A DNA stretch of 57,569 bases, taken from the NCBI GenBank assembly GCA_944383685.1, contig CALWQM010000015.1, forward strand, positions 1 to 57,569, in the 5' to 3' direction. Shown here one piece after another: positions 28,343 through 36,904 of the stretch (within the stretch, counting starts at the first letter, position 1; the number at the start of each line of letters is the position of its first letter). Source of the stretch: an uncultured Clostridia bacterium. GTDB taxonomy: Bacteria > Bacillota > Clostridia > Christensenellales > UBA1242. A program made the translations under genes and the position numbers. A model generated the notes under the pieces. That model saw nothing but the letters and a program-made list of their open reading frames with translations, had not been told where the DNA came from and ran no database searches.

Positions 28343-28693
28343 ATGGCAAATATTATAGACCAAATTGAAAGAGAAAACATGAAAGAATCTATTCCTGAAT
28401 TTTCAATCGGCGATACTGTTAGAGTTAACGTTAAGATTAAAGAAGGTGACAAGGAAAGAATCCAAGCTTTTGAAGGCGTTGTTATTGCAAGAAAAAATGG
28501 CGGAGTTAGAGAAACTTTTACAGTAAGAAAAATCTCTTATGGCGTAGGTGTTGAAAAAACATATCCAATTCACTCACCTAAAATTGCTAGCATTGAAATT
28601 GTTAGAAAAGGTAAGCCAAGAAGAGCAAAACTTTATTATGTTAGAGATCTTACTGGTAAGGCTGCAAAAGTTAAATCAGCTGACAATAAATAA
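28343..28693 (+). CDS. rplS: 50S ribosomal protein L19
   Basis: 116 aa. Conserved blocks are [34 protein letters not shown] and [18 protein letters not shown]19 sits at the 30S-50S interface. RBS AAAGGAG. Monocistronic, with leader and terminator. Confidence 0.97.
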   Translation: MANIIDQIERENMKESIPEFSIGDTVRVNVKIKEGDKERIQAFEGVVIARKNGGVRETFTVRKISYGVGVEKTYPIHSPKIASIEIVRKGKPRRAKLYYVRDLTGKAAKVKSADNK

Positions 28694-28695
28694 TG

Positions 28696-28726
28696 AAAAA
28701 GGGTGCAAATTTTGCATCCTTTTTTG
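28696..28726 (+). terminator. intrinsic terminator of rplS
   Basis: A-rich arm plus GGGTGCAAA pairs with TTTGCATCC plus T run. Confidence 0.85.
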
Positions 28727-28773
28727 TTTTTATTTCTTATTTATCATTTTAATGTGTGAATTAGTTAAGCAAC

Positions 28774-29460
28774 TTATTTGATTCTAAGATCTTTTAATTC
28801 TTGCTTTTGCTCATTAGTTAAACGATAACTATCTTGGCATTTCGAGATTGCTTTATTTCTTATAAACTTGTCGCTAAATTTTGCTATTGAAGATTTACCT
28901 AATTCAAAGTTTTTGCAGGCGAGAGTGCAAAGAAACCAAGCTATTGCCATCTTAACATAGTAATTATCATTTTTAATTTTTAGTAAGTTTGAAACGATTT
29001 CATTCACTTTGTCACTGTTAAGAAAGTAGTCCATATGCCCAATTATTCCAATACGGATTTTAAAAGGTTCTGCTTCTTTTAAAAGTTTTGTGAAGAAATT
29101 ATATCCATTTATGGTGTTTAGTTTTTTCAAGCTTGAAACAATCATATCACAGGTTGCCCAATTATCAATTTTGTCAATAAACTTGTTAAACTCATCAATT
29201 GTTTCCACATCACTTAACTTCATATTACCAAGGACAAAGCCTTTTAAAAGTATTTGCTCATGAGATGCAGGAACAATTGCGTCTAGTGGGCAATTTTCTT
29301 TTGCTAAGGTTTTTGCAAAATTTCTTAAAACTGGTGTTTTTATGCCATAGATTTTATAATCAGTTGTAATTAAACCTTGGCTAAATTTTTCTAGTTTTAC
29401 ATCGCAATTTGCCATAATAAATTCATCAATTTTTTGCTTAAATTCATTGTTATTTTTCAT
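28774..29460 (-). CDS. AlkD-like DNA alkylation repair protein
   Basis: 228-aa HEAT-like repeat protein of the DNA alkylation repair (AlkD) family. Visible marks are IDNWATCDMIVSSLKK (Trp/Asp of the binding cleft), YYVKMAIAWFLCTLA and the AISKCQDSYRLT ending typical of the family. These glycosylases remove bulky or cationic alkylated bases without base flipping. GGAG precedes ATG at 29460; an upstream in-frame ATG lacks an RBS. Single gene on the minus strand. Confidence 0.88.
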   Translation of the reverse strand: MKNNNEFKQKIDEFIMANCDVKLEKFSQGLITTDYKIYGIKTPVLRNFAKTLAKENCPLDAIVPASHEQILLKGFVLGNMKLSDVETIDEFNKFIDKIDNWATCDMIVSSLKKLNTINGYNFFTKLLKEAEPFKIRIGIIGHMDYFLNSDKVNEIVSNLLKIKNDNYYVKMAIAWFLCTLACKNFELGKSSIAKFSDKFIRNKAISKCQDSYRLTNEQKQELKDLRIK

Positions 29461-29521
29461 ATATCTCTCCAAATAATAATATAGCATAGTTAGGCAAAAA
29501 TTTGCACATATTTTAACAAAA

Positions 29522-29545
29522 AAGAGAATAGACTTCTATTCTCTT
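29522..29545 (-). terminator. intrinsic terminator of the MarR-ABC operon
   Basis: A perfect 10-bp stem (29522-29531 with 29536-29545) overlaps the stop codon of the transporter; on the minus strand it is followed by TTTTTTG. Confidence 0.75.
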
Positions 29546-31668
29546 CTTAATGATTCCACTGGATCCAATTTTGCTGCTTTGCTTGCTGGGTAAAGTCCAC
29601 TTAGAACACTGATAACTATTGAAATACCAAGTGCAATGAATGGATAATACCACTTGAAGGATAGAGGTGCAAAACCTACCAAAGTTGTTAAAACAATATA
29701 AACAATTAAGATAAGTATTCCGGCAAACACAAGCCCACAAATTCCACTTAAAAGTCCAACCAAGAAGCTTTCGGATGAGAATATTCTTCTTATATCCTTT
29801 TTCCTTGCACCAATAGATTTTAAAACACCAATTTCTTTTGTTCTTTCACTGACACTCATATACATAACAACCAAAATCATAATGGCAGAAACAAGAAGTG
29901 AAATCAGTGAAATAACTGTTAACGAAGTGCCTATAATGTTTGCCATTTCAGTAAACATGTTTGCAAGTGATTCTTCAATGGAGCCTGTTACATCGTCACG
30001 AGTTGAAAGATATTGATTTATGGCATTTGTGATTTCTTCGCTGTCCGTTTTAACATATATGGAATTTGGCGTGAGTGGGGATCCCATTATTCGTTCATAA
30101 TATGAGGCAAGAAGATTATAATCAATGTAAACCACAGGGAAACCAGACATTACAGAGGTGTCAACAATAGCGGTTATTTCTTCATCAATAGGTATTGTTG
30201 TTTTTGCAGAAATTTCTGTGTCATTTGAATTTGGATTACCAAGAGAAGCATCATTGTAAAAGATTGAAATTTCCACTTTTTTGCCAATAGGTGATTCTTC
30301 TCCAAAAAATTCATAAACGGCAGGAGTCAACATGATACCGCCATCCGCTGTTGACATTTCACCTTCAATTAGGTTTTGTTCTGTGTAATAAGGTGGGGTG
30401 GTGTAAAGATAATAAATTGGCATTGTTTCATCTTCGCCATCACCATTAACATCATAAATAAGATTTGCTGTAAGTTGACCAAACATTGTGATAACATTGA
30501 AGCCATAAGAAACATTTTCATCGGTTATTTGATACTCAATGTTTTGTGATGTTAAATAGGTGTTTATATCATTGGTTAAATTATCAATTTCTTCATCTGT
30601 GAAAGTGTTGAACGACATCAGCTTTTCACTTCTTTTGGAAATGGTGACAATTGTTGGGTCAGAGTATGATTTCATTGTTGCGCCAATATAATCTGTAATT
30701 CCGGAACTGAAACAAAGCATCAAAATCAAGCTTCCAATTCCAATGGCAACACCAAATGCCATAAGGAAATTTTTTGTTTTACTTGCCCACATATTATGGA
30801 TAGACAAGCGAATTGCAGACCAAAGCGAAAGATTTTGTTTAAGCTTTTTATCTTCTTTTTTAGGTTCGCTTTCTTTTATTGCGTTTTCTTGTGGTTTTTC
30901 TTTTTTATAGTTTTTGTTTTTATGATCACTGATGATTCGACCGTCCGAAATTTCAATCACTCTTGAAGACACGGAGGCAACTTTTTCGCTGTGGGTCACC
31001 ATGATAACAAGTTTTCCGCTGTCTGCAATTTCTTTAAGAATTTTTAAAATTTGCATACTTGTTGTTGTGTCCAAAGCCCCAGTTGGTTCGTCTGCAATAA
31101 TAATTTCCGGGTTGTTTATAAGTGCACGGGCGATGGCAACTCTTTGTTTTTGACCGCCAGAAAGTTGGGTTGGCTTTTTCTTTAATTGTGATTCAAGTCC
31201 AACCATTTTAAGCATTTTTGTTGCTCGTTCAACTTTTTCTTTCTCGCTTACATTTGAAAGCGTCAGTGCAAGGGTAACATTGTCCAAAATTGAAAGGTGA
31301 GAAATAAGGTTGAAAGATTGAAACACAAAGCCGACTTTATCTTTTCTGTATTTATCAAGTTGTTTGTCGGTCAAAGTTCCAAGGTCTTCTCCGCCGGCAA
31401 TGATTTGCCCAGTGAACTCCGAGTCAAGTCCACCAATCAAATTCATTAGGGTTGACTTTCCACTTCCACTTTCACCGACAATAGAGACAAGTTCACCATT
31501 TTTAAAGTTTATGTTAATGTCATATAATGCTTGAAAATATTCTTTATTTGTAACCTTATATTTTTTGTTTACATGCTTAATTTCAAGCACAACATCATTG
31601 TCTTTTGCTTTGTCATCTGCAATATTTTCAGTTTGAACAGCATCAATCTCTTTAATTTCCTTTTTCAT
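29536..31668 (-). CDS. MacB-type ABC transporter, fused ATPase and permease
   Basis: 710 aa. The N-terminal ABC domain has GESGSGKST (Walker A), LSGGQKQRVAIARAL and IIADEPTGALD. A linker leads to a permease with one membrane helix near residue 310, a roughly 250-residue extracytoplasmic MacB core domain and three C-terminal helices (FtsX fold). Such fused transporters act mechanically on exported substrates, often antimicrobial peptides or lipoproteins; the substrate here is unknown. ATG 31668 has GGAG. It lies 11 nt after the marR gene. Confidence 0.9.
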   Translation of the reverse strand: MKKEIKEIDAVQTENIADDKAKDNDVVLEIKHVNKKYKVTNKEYFQALYDININFKNGELVSIVGESGSGKSTLMNLIGGLDSEFTGQIIAGGEDLGTLTDKQLDKYRKDKVGFVFQSFNLISHLSILDNVTLALTLSNVSEKEKVERATKMLKMVGLESQLKKKPTQLSGGQKQRVAIARALINNPEIIIADEPTGALDTTTSMQILKILKEIADSGKLVIMVTHSEKVASVSSRVIEISDGRIISDHKNKNYKKEKPQENAIKESEPKKEDKKLKQNLSLWSAIRLSIHNMWASKTKNFLMAFGVAIGIGSLILMLCFSSGITDYIGATMKSYSDPTIVTISKRSEKLMSFNTFTDEEIDNLTNDINTYLTSQNIEYQITDENVSYGFNVITMFGQLTANLIYDVNGDGEDETMPIYYLYTTPPYYTEQNLIEGEMSTADGGIMLTPAVYEFFGEESPIGKKVEISIFYNDASLGNPNSNDTEISAKTTIPIDEEITAIVDTSVMSGFPVVYIDYNLLASYYERIMGSPLTPNSIYVKTDSEEITNAINQYLSTRDDVTGSIEESLANMFTEMANIIGTSLTVISLISLLVSAIMILVVMYMSVSERTKEIGVLKSIGARKKDIRRIFSSESFLVGLLSGICGLVFAGILILIVYIVLTTLVGFAPLSFKWYYPFIALGISIVISVLSGLYPASKAAKLDPVESLRRE

Positions 31669-31679
31669 AAATTCTCCGT

Positions 31680-32096
31680 TTAGCAATTTTTTGAATTGTA
31701 GATAAGTTTTGTTAATGTTGTGTAAAATATATTTTTATCATTTTCAGGAATATCTTTAAATATTGTTTCAAGAAATTCATTGTTAATTTTTATGATTTCT
31801 TTTGTGATAACTTTACCCTTTTCAGTTAACGTTATCAGCCTCTTTTTAGGGCAAATTCTTTTTTTCACATCAATATAGCCAAGAAGTTCAAGTTTCAAAA
31901 GGGTGCGAGTTGTGTGTGCTTTGTTGCAGTTTAAAAAATTGGAAAGTTCGTTTTGAGAACTAAACTCCTTTATGCTGAGAGCTTCCAAAAAACTTACATA
32001 TGTGCTTGAAAGTTCATAAGGCTTCATGTGTTCATTAAGATATTTTCTTTGTGCTTTTTTGAGAGTATTAAGGTCATCAAATTTTAAATCACACAT
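31680..32096 (-). CDS. MarR-family transcriptional regulator
   Basis: 138 aa with winged helix-turn-helix: SSQNELSNFLNCNKAHTTRTLLKLELLGYI, split as SSQNELSNFLNC then KAHTTRTLLKLE, and wing RLITLTEKGK. It is the first gene of a two-gene operon with the ABC transporter. An inverted repeat at its own -35 suggests autorepression and ligand-induced release. Confidence 0.9.
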   Translation of the reverse strand: MCDLKFDDLNTLKKAQRKYLNEHMKPYELSSTYVSFLEALSIKEFSSQNELSNFLNCNKAHTTRTLLKLELLGYIDVKKRICPKKRLITLTEKGKVITKEIIKINNEFLETIFKDIPENDKNIFYTTLTKLIYNSKNC

Positions 32097-32114
32097 TTTT
32101 TTCTCCTTGCTTAA

Positions 32115-32145
32115 ATGATAGCATATTTAAGTTGAGTAGTCAACT
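32115..32145 (-). promoter_or_regulatory. MarR operon promoter with operator over the -35
   Basis: On the minus strand TTGACT (32138-32143) and TATCAT (32115-32120) have a 17-bp spacer. AGTTGA (32130-32135) and TCAACT (32140-32145) form an inverted repeat with a 4-nt centre covering the -35. Confidence 0.75.
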
Positions 32146-32265
32146 AAATATATTTAGATATATATAAATTTAGTAATTTCTAGGGGCAAAAGAGTGTTGT
32201 GGGAGAAATTTTTATATCAATACAATTTAAAAGATTTACCAAGTGTTTTACTTTGAAAAGTTAAA

Positions 32266-32288
32266 AAAAGAAGCAAAATGCTTCTTTT
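32266..32288 (-). terminator. intrinsic terminator
   Basis: AAAAGAAGC pairs with GCTTCTTTT around a 5-nt loop; a T run follows on the minus strand, after the 246-aa hypothetical gene. Confidence 0.75.
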
Positions 32289-32295
32289 AATTAAA

Positions 32296-33036
32296 TTATT
32301 TAAGTGTTTTTTCTGTTTCCACAAATTTTTTGGCAAGTTCACTTAATTCATAATATTCTTGGCTTGGTTCAAAAGTCTCACTAGTAAAATTCTTTTTAAG
32401 CATGGCATCAGTGAAACTTAAAAACTCTTCACATTGTTCTTTTGTAAGATTTTTATTTTTTTCAAATGGGTTTTTTGAATATCTAAATTGTTCAATGAAG
32501 TCATAAGGGGCTAATTGTACATATAGATATTCCTTTCCAGTTTCAACAGATTCACGGATTTCTTGGAGTTCTGCATTTTGTTTTTGATAATATAAATTTA
32601 TCATTTTATCGTAAAAATTAACATCTCTAATAGGGCGAAGGTTTGGGTCTAAATACTCCAAAACCAATCTGGTTTCTGTTTCTGTTCTTGGAACTCCATT
32701 TTCAAGTTTAGATTTCATAGTGGTTCTTTTAATAGATGTCACATAGCATTTGTGGTCTTCATCAATAACAATTCTTTCAAATGGAATTGGTTTATCAATA
32801 ACTGAATAGTAACTTCCTAATCCATCTTCATAGTGTTCTTTAACTTTAATTAAATTTACATTATCATAATAAATAGTTCCATTCTCATCTATATCGCCAT
32901 TTTGCTTTGTGTTGATGACATAATCACCAAGACTTAGACCGTTTTTAACATCAAGAACAATCAAATTTTTTTGTCCTTCAATTTTAAATTTTTTTGGTGG
33001 TAATTTAATTTTTGTATATGGTGATTCAATAATCAT
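32296..33036 (-). CDS. hypothetical protein, 246 aa
   Basis: Not recognised. A soluble, charged protein with a beta-rich N-terminal half and helical C-terminal 100 residues; no signal peptide, no membrane segment. AAGGAG precedes the ATG, and it has its own promoter and terminator, so it is a real single-gene unit. Nothing in the neighbourhood indicates function. Confidence 0.75.
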   Translation of the reverse strand: MIIESPYTKIKLPPKKFKIEGQKNLIVLDVKNGLSLGDYVINTKQNGDIDENGTIYYDNVNLIKVKEHYEDGLGSYYSVIDKPIPFERIVIDEDHKCYVTSIKRTTMKSKLENGVPRTETETRLVLEYLDPNLRPIRDVNFYDKMINLYYQKQNAELQEIRESVETGKEYLYVQLAPYDFIEQFRYSKNPFEKNKNLTKEQCEEFLSFTDAMLKKNFTSETFEPSQEYYELSELAKKFVETEKTLK

Positions 33037-33062
33037 AATAATCTCCTTTTTACCATAGTTTT

Positions 33063-33091
33063 ATTATAACATATTTTTGAACAAATTTCAA
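33063..33091 (-). promoter_or_regulatory. SigA-type promoter of the 246-aa hypothetical gene
   Basis: Minus strand TTGAAA (33086-33091), 17-bp spacer, TATAAT (33063-33068). Confidence 0.75.
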
Positions 33092-33154
33092 GATTATAAA
33101 GCTATTATAATTTTTAAGAGCATGAACCTGAGAAATTTTTGTTTAAAAATATTC

Positions 33155-33184
33155 TTTACAAATCGTAAATTATAGTGCTATAAT
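33155..33184 (+). promoter_or_regulatory. SigA-type promoter of the permease gene, very short leader
   Basis: TTTACA (33155-33160), 18-bp spacer, TATAAT (33179-33184). The predicted RNA start is only about 5 nt before the ATG at 33196. Confidence 0.7.
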
Positions 33185-33195
33185 ATTAGGCGAAT

Positions 33196-34245
33196 ATGTG
33201 GGCAAATTTTTATGATGCAATTTTTGATGCAGCAATTGACTGCTTAAAGGTTATACCAATTCTTTTTTTGGCATATCTTTTAGTCGCATATCTTTCACAT
33301 GACCACAATCATAAATTTTCGGGTTTTTTAAGCAAAAATAAAAAAACAAGTGTTTTATATGCATCATTTTTAGGGTGTATTCCGCAATGTGGTTTTTCAA
33401 GTGTTATTGCTGACTTGTATTCACGCCAGAAGGTGACACTTGGAACCCTTGTTGCTGTGTTTGTTGCAACCAGTGATGAAGCATTGCCAATTATGATTGC
33501 CACACCAAACAAAATTTTAGATTTATTGCTTTTGATTGCAATTAAAATTGCTTTGGCTTTAATTTGGGGATACTCTATTGATTTTGTTGTTGGGTTAATT
33601 GAAAAGGTTAGAAAAAGAAGAAAAGCACAAAAAACTCAGCAAACTATTGCAGTTGATGGAGATAATATAAGCACTGAGAAAAATTTGGAAACAAGTTTGA
33701 ATGCTGTGAAAAGTGAAAAAACTGAAAATGAAAGTACTCATGTTGAAACTTTTGAAGAACATATGCATTCTCATCACAATCATGAGTGTGGGCATATTCA
33801 CACGGATGAATGTTCTCCAACATGCCATCATTCCCATGGCGATTGCTGTGTTGATAACATCTTTTTGGATGCATTTAAACACACCTTTGAAATTGCGATA
33901 TATATTTTTGTTGCAACATTCATAATAAATTTGATTGTCAATTATTTTACACTTGATGCAATTCAAATGATTTTAACAGATAATGTTTACATTCAAATTT
34001 TAATTGCCAGCCTTGTTGGCTTGATTCCAAATTGTGCATCTTCTGTTTTGCTGGTGGAACTTTATGTTATGGGAGGAGTTCTCAGCTTTCCAGCATTGGT
34101 TGCGGGTCTTTCAACAGGGGCAGGAGTTGGACTATTCATTTTGATAAGCAAAAACAGAAAACATCCATTTAAGTCTTTGGGTATTTTATGTTTGCAATTT
34201 ATAATTGGTGTTGTGTCTGGTATCTTTTTAACAATCTTCTTTTAA
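33196..34245 (+). CDS. putative heavy-metal/manganese exporter (ArsP_2-like permease)
   Basis: A 349-aa membrane protein in two halves of about four to five helices. Each half has a proline/glycine/cysteine motif: LGCIPQCGFSSVIADLYS in the first and GLIPNCASSVLLVELYVMGG in the second, as in the ArsP_2/10-TM exporter family. The halves are joined by a cytoplasmic loop (about residues 135-220) very rich in His and Cys (HSHHNHECGH, CHHSHGDCC), likely a metal-binding sensor or buffer. Substrate is inferred only. The mRNA leader is about 5 nt. Confidence 0.82.
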   Translation: MWANFYDAIFDAAIDCLKVIPILFLAYLLVAYLSHDHNHKFSGFLSKNKKTSVLYASFLGCIPQCGFSSVIADLYSRQKVTLGTLVAVFVATSDEALPIMIATPNKILDLLLLIAIKIALALIWGYSIDFVVGLIEKVRKRRKAQKTQQTIAVDGDNISTEKNLETSLNAVKSEKTENESTHVETFEEHMHSHHNHECGHIHTDECSPTCHHSHGDCCVDNIFLDAFKHTFEIAIYIFVATFIINLIVNYFTLDAIQMILTDNVYIQILIASLVGLIPNCASSVLLVELYVMGGVLSFPALVAGLSTGAGVGLFILISKNRKHPFKSLGILCLQFIIGVVSGIFLTIFF

Positions 34246-34284
34246 AGAAAAAATAAAACACATAGTTGGATAATCGTTTTTAAT

Positions 34285-34325
34285 AAAAAAAGATAGTGAC
34301 AAAAATTCTTTCACTATCTTTTTTT
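34285..34325. terminator. bidirectional intrinsic terminator
   Basis: A perfect 15-bp stem with A-tract and T-tract arms lies between the converging permease and DivIVA-like genes. Confidence 0.9.
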
Positions 34326-34356
34326 CTAATTTTAAATGCAATGAGCCTTTTGGCAC

Positions 34357-35211
34357 TTAATTATTTTTATTTGAGTTATGGCTATCATTATAAAAATCAA
34401 AGGCTTTCATAATTTCTGCCAAATCTTCTTTTGGGTTCAAAGCTTCTTGGAAACTGAAACCGCTTTCACTTTTATATGCGTCATAATTTTGGAAGTTGTT
34501 TTGTTTAGGAGGTGTGTCAAGTTTCAAGTCACTTTCAATGGTTTTTGGTTCTAATTGAACATCCTCTTTTTGTGGTTGAGGCTTTTGCCTAAAAACAAAA
34601 CTGTTGCGTTTATAAAAATTTCCTGAATTTTGTGGCTCAGTTAAATTTGAAGAAGAGTTATTCAAGTTATAGCCAAATTGACCGAGTCCAAATTCAGTTT
34701 TATTTGTGGAAATTTTAACTTCCTTAGGGGAGTCTTGCCCTTTCTTATATTCCTGCATTTTGTTCAACAAAAGGCGCATGCTGTCATTTGGAGAATTAAC
34801 TGGATTTGTGATGTTGTTTTCTGCAATAAATTTATCTTTATAATCGGTGATTACATCAGTAAATTCTTTTAGTATGTTGGAAAATTCTGTGTTTTTTCTT
34901 AAATTTGGAAATCTTATATTAAGTTCCTGAACCAATAATTGCAATTTGTCAAAAACAAGAGAGTAAAAACTTTTTGTTCCTTCTTCTTGAAATTTTTTTG
35001 CTTTTTCAAGAACATCAATGGCATCTAAAATGCTTTTTTCTTTGTGAGCAAGTTCAAGATGTTCATTTCTTAAATCTAAAAGACGTCTTTCAGCTTCCAA
35101 AGTTTTTAATCTTTCATCCATAAGTTTAGACTCATAGCTGGCTTTAAGGCGTTCTATGTATGCATCAACTTCATGCTTATTATAACCATTAAATTGTTCT
35201 TGAAAACTCAT
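34357..35211 (-). CDS. DivIVA-domain protein
   Basis: 284 aa. MSFQEQFNGYNKHEVDAYIE is the DivIVA/GpsB-type membrane-binding start, followed by coiled coil to about residue 75, then a helical region and a disordered Asn/Gln/Pro-rich tail. Such proteins mark curved membrane and recruit division, wall or spore factors. ATG 35211 has GGAG inside the end of the preceding membrane gene, so the two are probably one transcript. Confidence 0.82.
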   Translation of the reverse strand: MSFQEQFNGYNKHEVDAYIERLKASYESKLMDERLKTLEAERRLLDLRNEHLELAHKEKSILDAIDVLEKAKKFQEEGTKSFYSLVFDKLQLLVQELNIRFPNLRKNTEFSNILKEFTDVITDYKDKFIAENNITNPVNSPNDSMRLLLNKMQEYKKGQDSPKEVKISTNKTEFGLGQFGYNLNNSSSNLTEPQNSGNFYKRNSFVFRQKPQPQKEDVQLEPKTIESDLKLDTPPKQNNFQNYDAYKSESGFSFQEALNPKEDLAEIMKAFDFYNDSHNSNKNN

Positions 35212-35213
35212 TT

Positions 35214-35711
35214 TTAACTCCATATAAAATTGATAATTATTATCACTATTAATAATACCAAAAATGAGCATAAAATTGCAATAAAAATTGGCAAGGAAAT
35301 TATAGAAAAAGTGTAGAGCAATGTGAAAATAAGCACGAAAAATATCAAATAATCAATTACTAGGTGGAATTTTTGCCCGCAAACAAGAAAAGTTAAAAAT
35401 GATGCAATGAAAAAGTCCGCAAGAATATATATGTGCAAATATCGAAATGTGTTTGTAAATAAAAATATAAAACCACTTAAACCAATAAAAAATATCAGTG
35501 TGCCAAGATAAAAAACACTGTCAAGTTTAAAAAATCTACTTTTTATAATTTCAAAGAGACCTGTTAAGAGACAAAATGCATAAAACCAAAAGGTTGGATA
35601 GGGGATAACGTATATATTCAAAAAAATTAGGCTAATAAATATTGCCACAAAAAATAGCAAAAGATAGTTTAATATAAAGGATTTTTTTATATTGCCAAGT
35701 CTTCCTCTCAT
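35214..35711 (-). CDS. hypothetical membrane protein, 165 aa
   Basis: Five or so hydrophobic segments with short loops and a basic N-terminus (MRGRLGNIKKS). Not recognised. It ends two bases before the DivIVA-like start, so a link to division or polarity is plausible. No RBS is seen; the probable -10 lies six bases before the ATG, suggesting a leaderless mRNA. Confidence 0.7.
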   Translation of the reverse strand: MRGRLGNIKKSFILNYLLLFFVAIFISLIFLNIYVIPYPTFWFYAFCLLTGLFEIIKSRFFKLDSVFYLGTLIFFIGLSGFIFLFTNTFRYLHIYILADFFIASFLTFLVCGQKFHLVIDYLIFFVLIFTLLYTFSIISLPIFIAILCSFLVLLIVIIIINFIWS

Positions 35712-35717
35712 AGTTAA

Positions 35718-35726
35718 ATTATCTCA
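35718..35726 (-). promoter_or_regulatory. extended -10 promoter, leaderless
   Basis: Minus strand TGAGATAAT (TG extension plus GATAAT at 35718-35723) lies six bases before ATG 35711. The -35 is poor (TTGCAT at 19-bp spacing). Confidence 0.45.
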
Positions 35727-35793
35727 CAAAATGTTGTTTTATATGCAATGAAGTGATTTTACTATTTTTGCCAGTTTAAAATGAAAATAAAAA

Positions 35794-35819
35794 AAGTTAA
35801 TGCTTTGAAATATTAACTT
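35794..35819 (-). terminator. weak intrinsic terminator of lgt
   Basis: AAGTTAAT and ATTAACTT pair around a 10-nt loop; a T run follows on the minus strand. Confidence 0.55.
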
Positions 35820-35848
35820 AATTAAAGATTATTTAAAATTTGCAAAAC

Positions 35849-36697
35849 TTAGTCAAGGTCATGCTTAACAACATCCATAATGATTTCAAATGAAGATTTT
35901 TTTCGCTTATTTCTTACATAGCAGAAAATGATATATGCAATACCGCAAAGAATGAAAATAACACTCAAAAGTTGAGAAACACGGAAAGGTCCAAGGTAAA
36001 GACTATCCATTCTTAAACCTTCCACGATTGCACGGCAAAAACCATACATAATAAGATAGTAGGCGGCAATTATTCCATTGCTTTTGAAATTGACTTTATA
36101 AAGCAATATCAAAAGAATGGCTGTGATAATCATGTTGTTGACAAATTCATAGAAGAATGTTGCCAAGTGCCATCCGCTTCCACCACATGTGCATCCTGCT
36201 TGATGGCAGTGCTCAATATAAACGGCAAAAGGAAACCACTGCAAGTTTGGGTTGTCAACATAATAGCCAAATGCTTCTTGATTGACAAAGTTTCCCCATC
36301 TTCCAATTCCTTGGCCCAAAACAAGGCCAATAACAACAATGTCGGCAAGTTTTAAAAAGTTCTTTTTGTGAATAAGGCAATATAAAACCACACCAAAAGC
36401 ACCACCAATAAGCCCGCCATAAAAACCTAAACCGCCGTTCCAAATTTTAAACACGTCCCAGAAATTTGAAAATTCATCCAGTGAGAATAGGACATAATAA
36501 ATTCTTGCACCAATTATTGCAAGTGGAATAACATAGCAGGCAAGGGTGATGATGTCGTCAGTTTTGAAACCACGTTTTTTTGCAATTAAACAAACAATAA
36601 CAACACCCATAAGATAGCCAAGGGCGCTTATGAGTCCGTAATAATTTATTGTTAAACCAAAAAGTTGGAAACTGTTTGTAAAAAGATTTGTTGCCAT
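35849..36697 (-). CDS. lgt: prolipoprotein diacylglyceryl transferase
   Basis: 282-aa, seven-helix membrane enzyme that transfers diacylglycerol from phosphatidylglycerol to lipobox Cys. The signature GRWGNFVNQEAFG and the YGFCRAIVEGLRMD block near the C-terminus are intact. The start ATG 36697 follows AAGGTGTG; upstream in-frame ATG lies before the promoter. It would modify the large lipoprotein at 443. Its promoter holds a palindrome. Confidence 0.96.
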   Translation of the reverse strand: MATNLFTNSFQLFGLTINYYGLISALGYLMGVVIVCLIAKKRGFKTDDIITLACYVIPLAIIGARIYYVLFSLDEFSNFWDVFKIWNGGLGFYGGLIGGAFGVVLYCLIHKKNFLKLADIVVIGLVLGQGIGRWGNFVNQEAFGYYVDNPNLQWFPFAVYIEHCHQAGCTCGGSGWHLATFFYEFVNNMIITAILLILLYKVNFKSNGIIAAYYLIMYGFCRAIVEGLRMDSLYLGPFRVSQLLSVIFILCGIAYIIFCYVRNKRKKSSFEIIMDVVKHDLD

Positions 36698-36713
36698 TTC
36701 ACACCTTAAAAAG

Positions 36714-36742
36714 AGTATATGAATTTTCGGTCGAAAAGTCAA
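36714..36742 (-). promoter_or_regulatory. lgt promoter with palindrome in the spacer
   Basis: Minus strand TTGACT (36737-36742), 17-bp spacer, TATACT (36714-36719). The spacer contains TTTTCGGTCGAAAA (36724-36737), a 6-bp inverted repeat with a 2-nt centre, a possible operator. Confidence 0.75.
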
Positions 36743-36865
36743 ATTAATTTATATATAAGAGAATAAATTTTGTTTTTTTGTGTCAGTTTATATGCGTAAA
36801 AAAAATTCTGTTAAACCTTTGCTTGATAATTTAAAATCTTAATTTTATCTAAATGAAAAATAAAA

Positions 36866-36885
36866 AGCAACTTCTAGAAGTTGCT
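36866..36885 (-). terminator. intrinsic terminator of the Rho-like gene
   Basis: AGCAACTTC and GAAGTTGCT form a tight 9-bp stem; a T-rich tail follows on the minus strand. Confidence 0.8.
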
Positions 36886-36904
36886 CTTTAAGATATTTTA
36901 ACCT

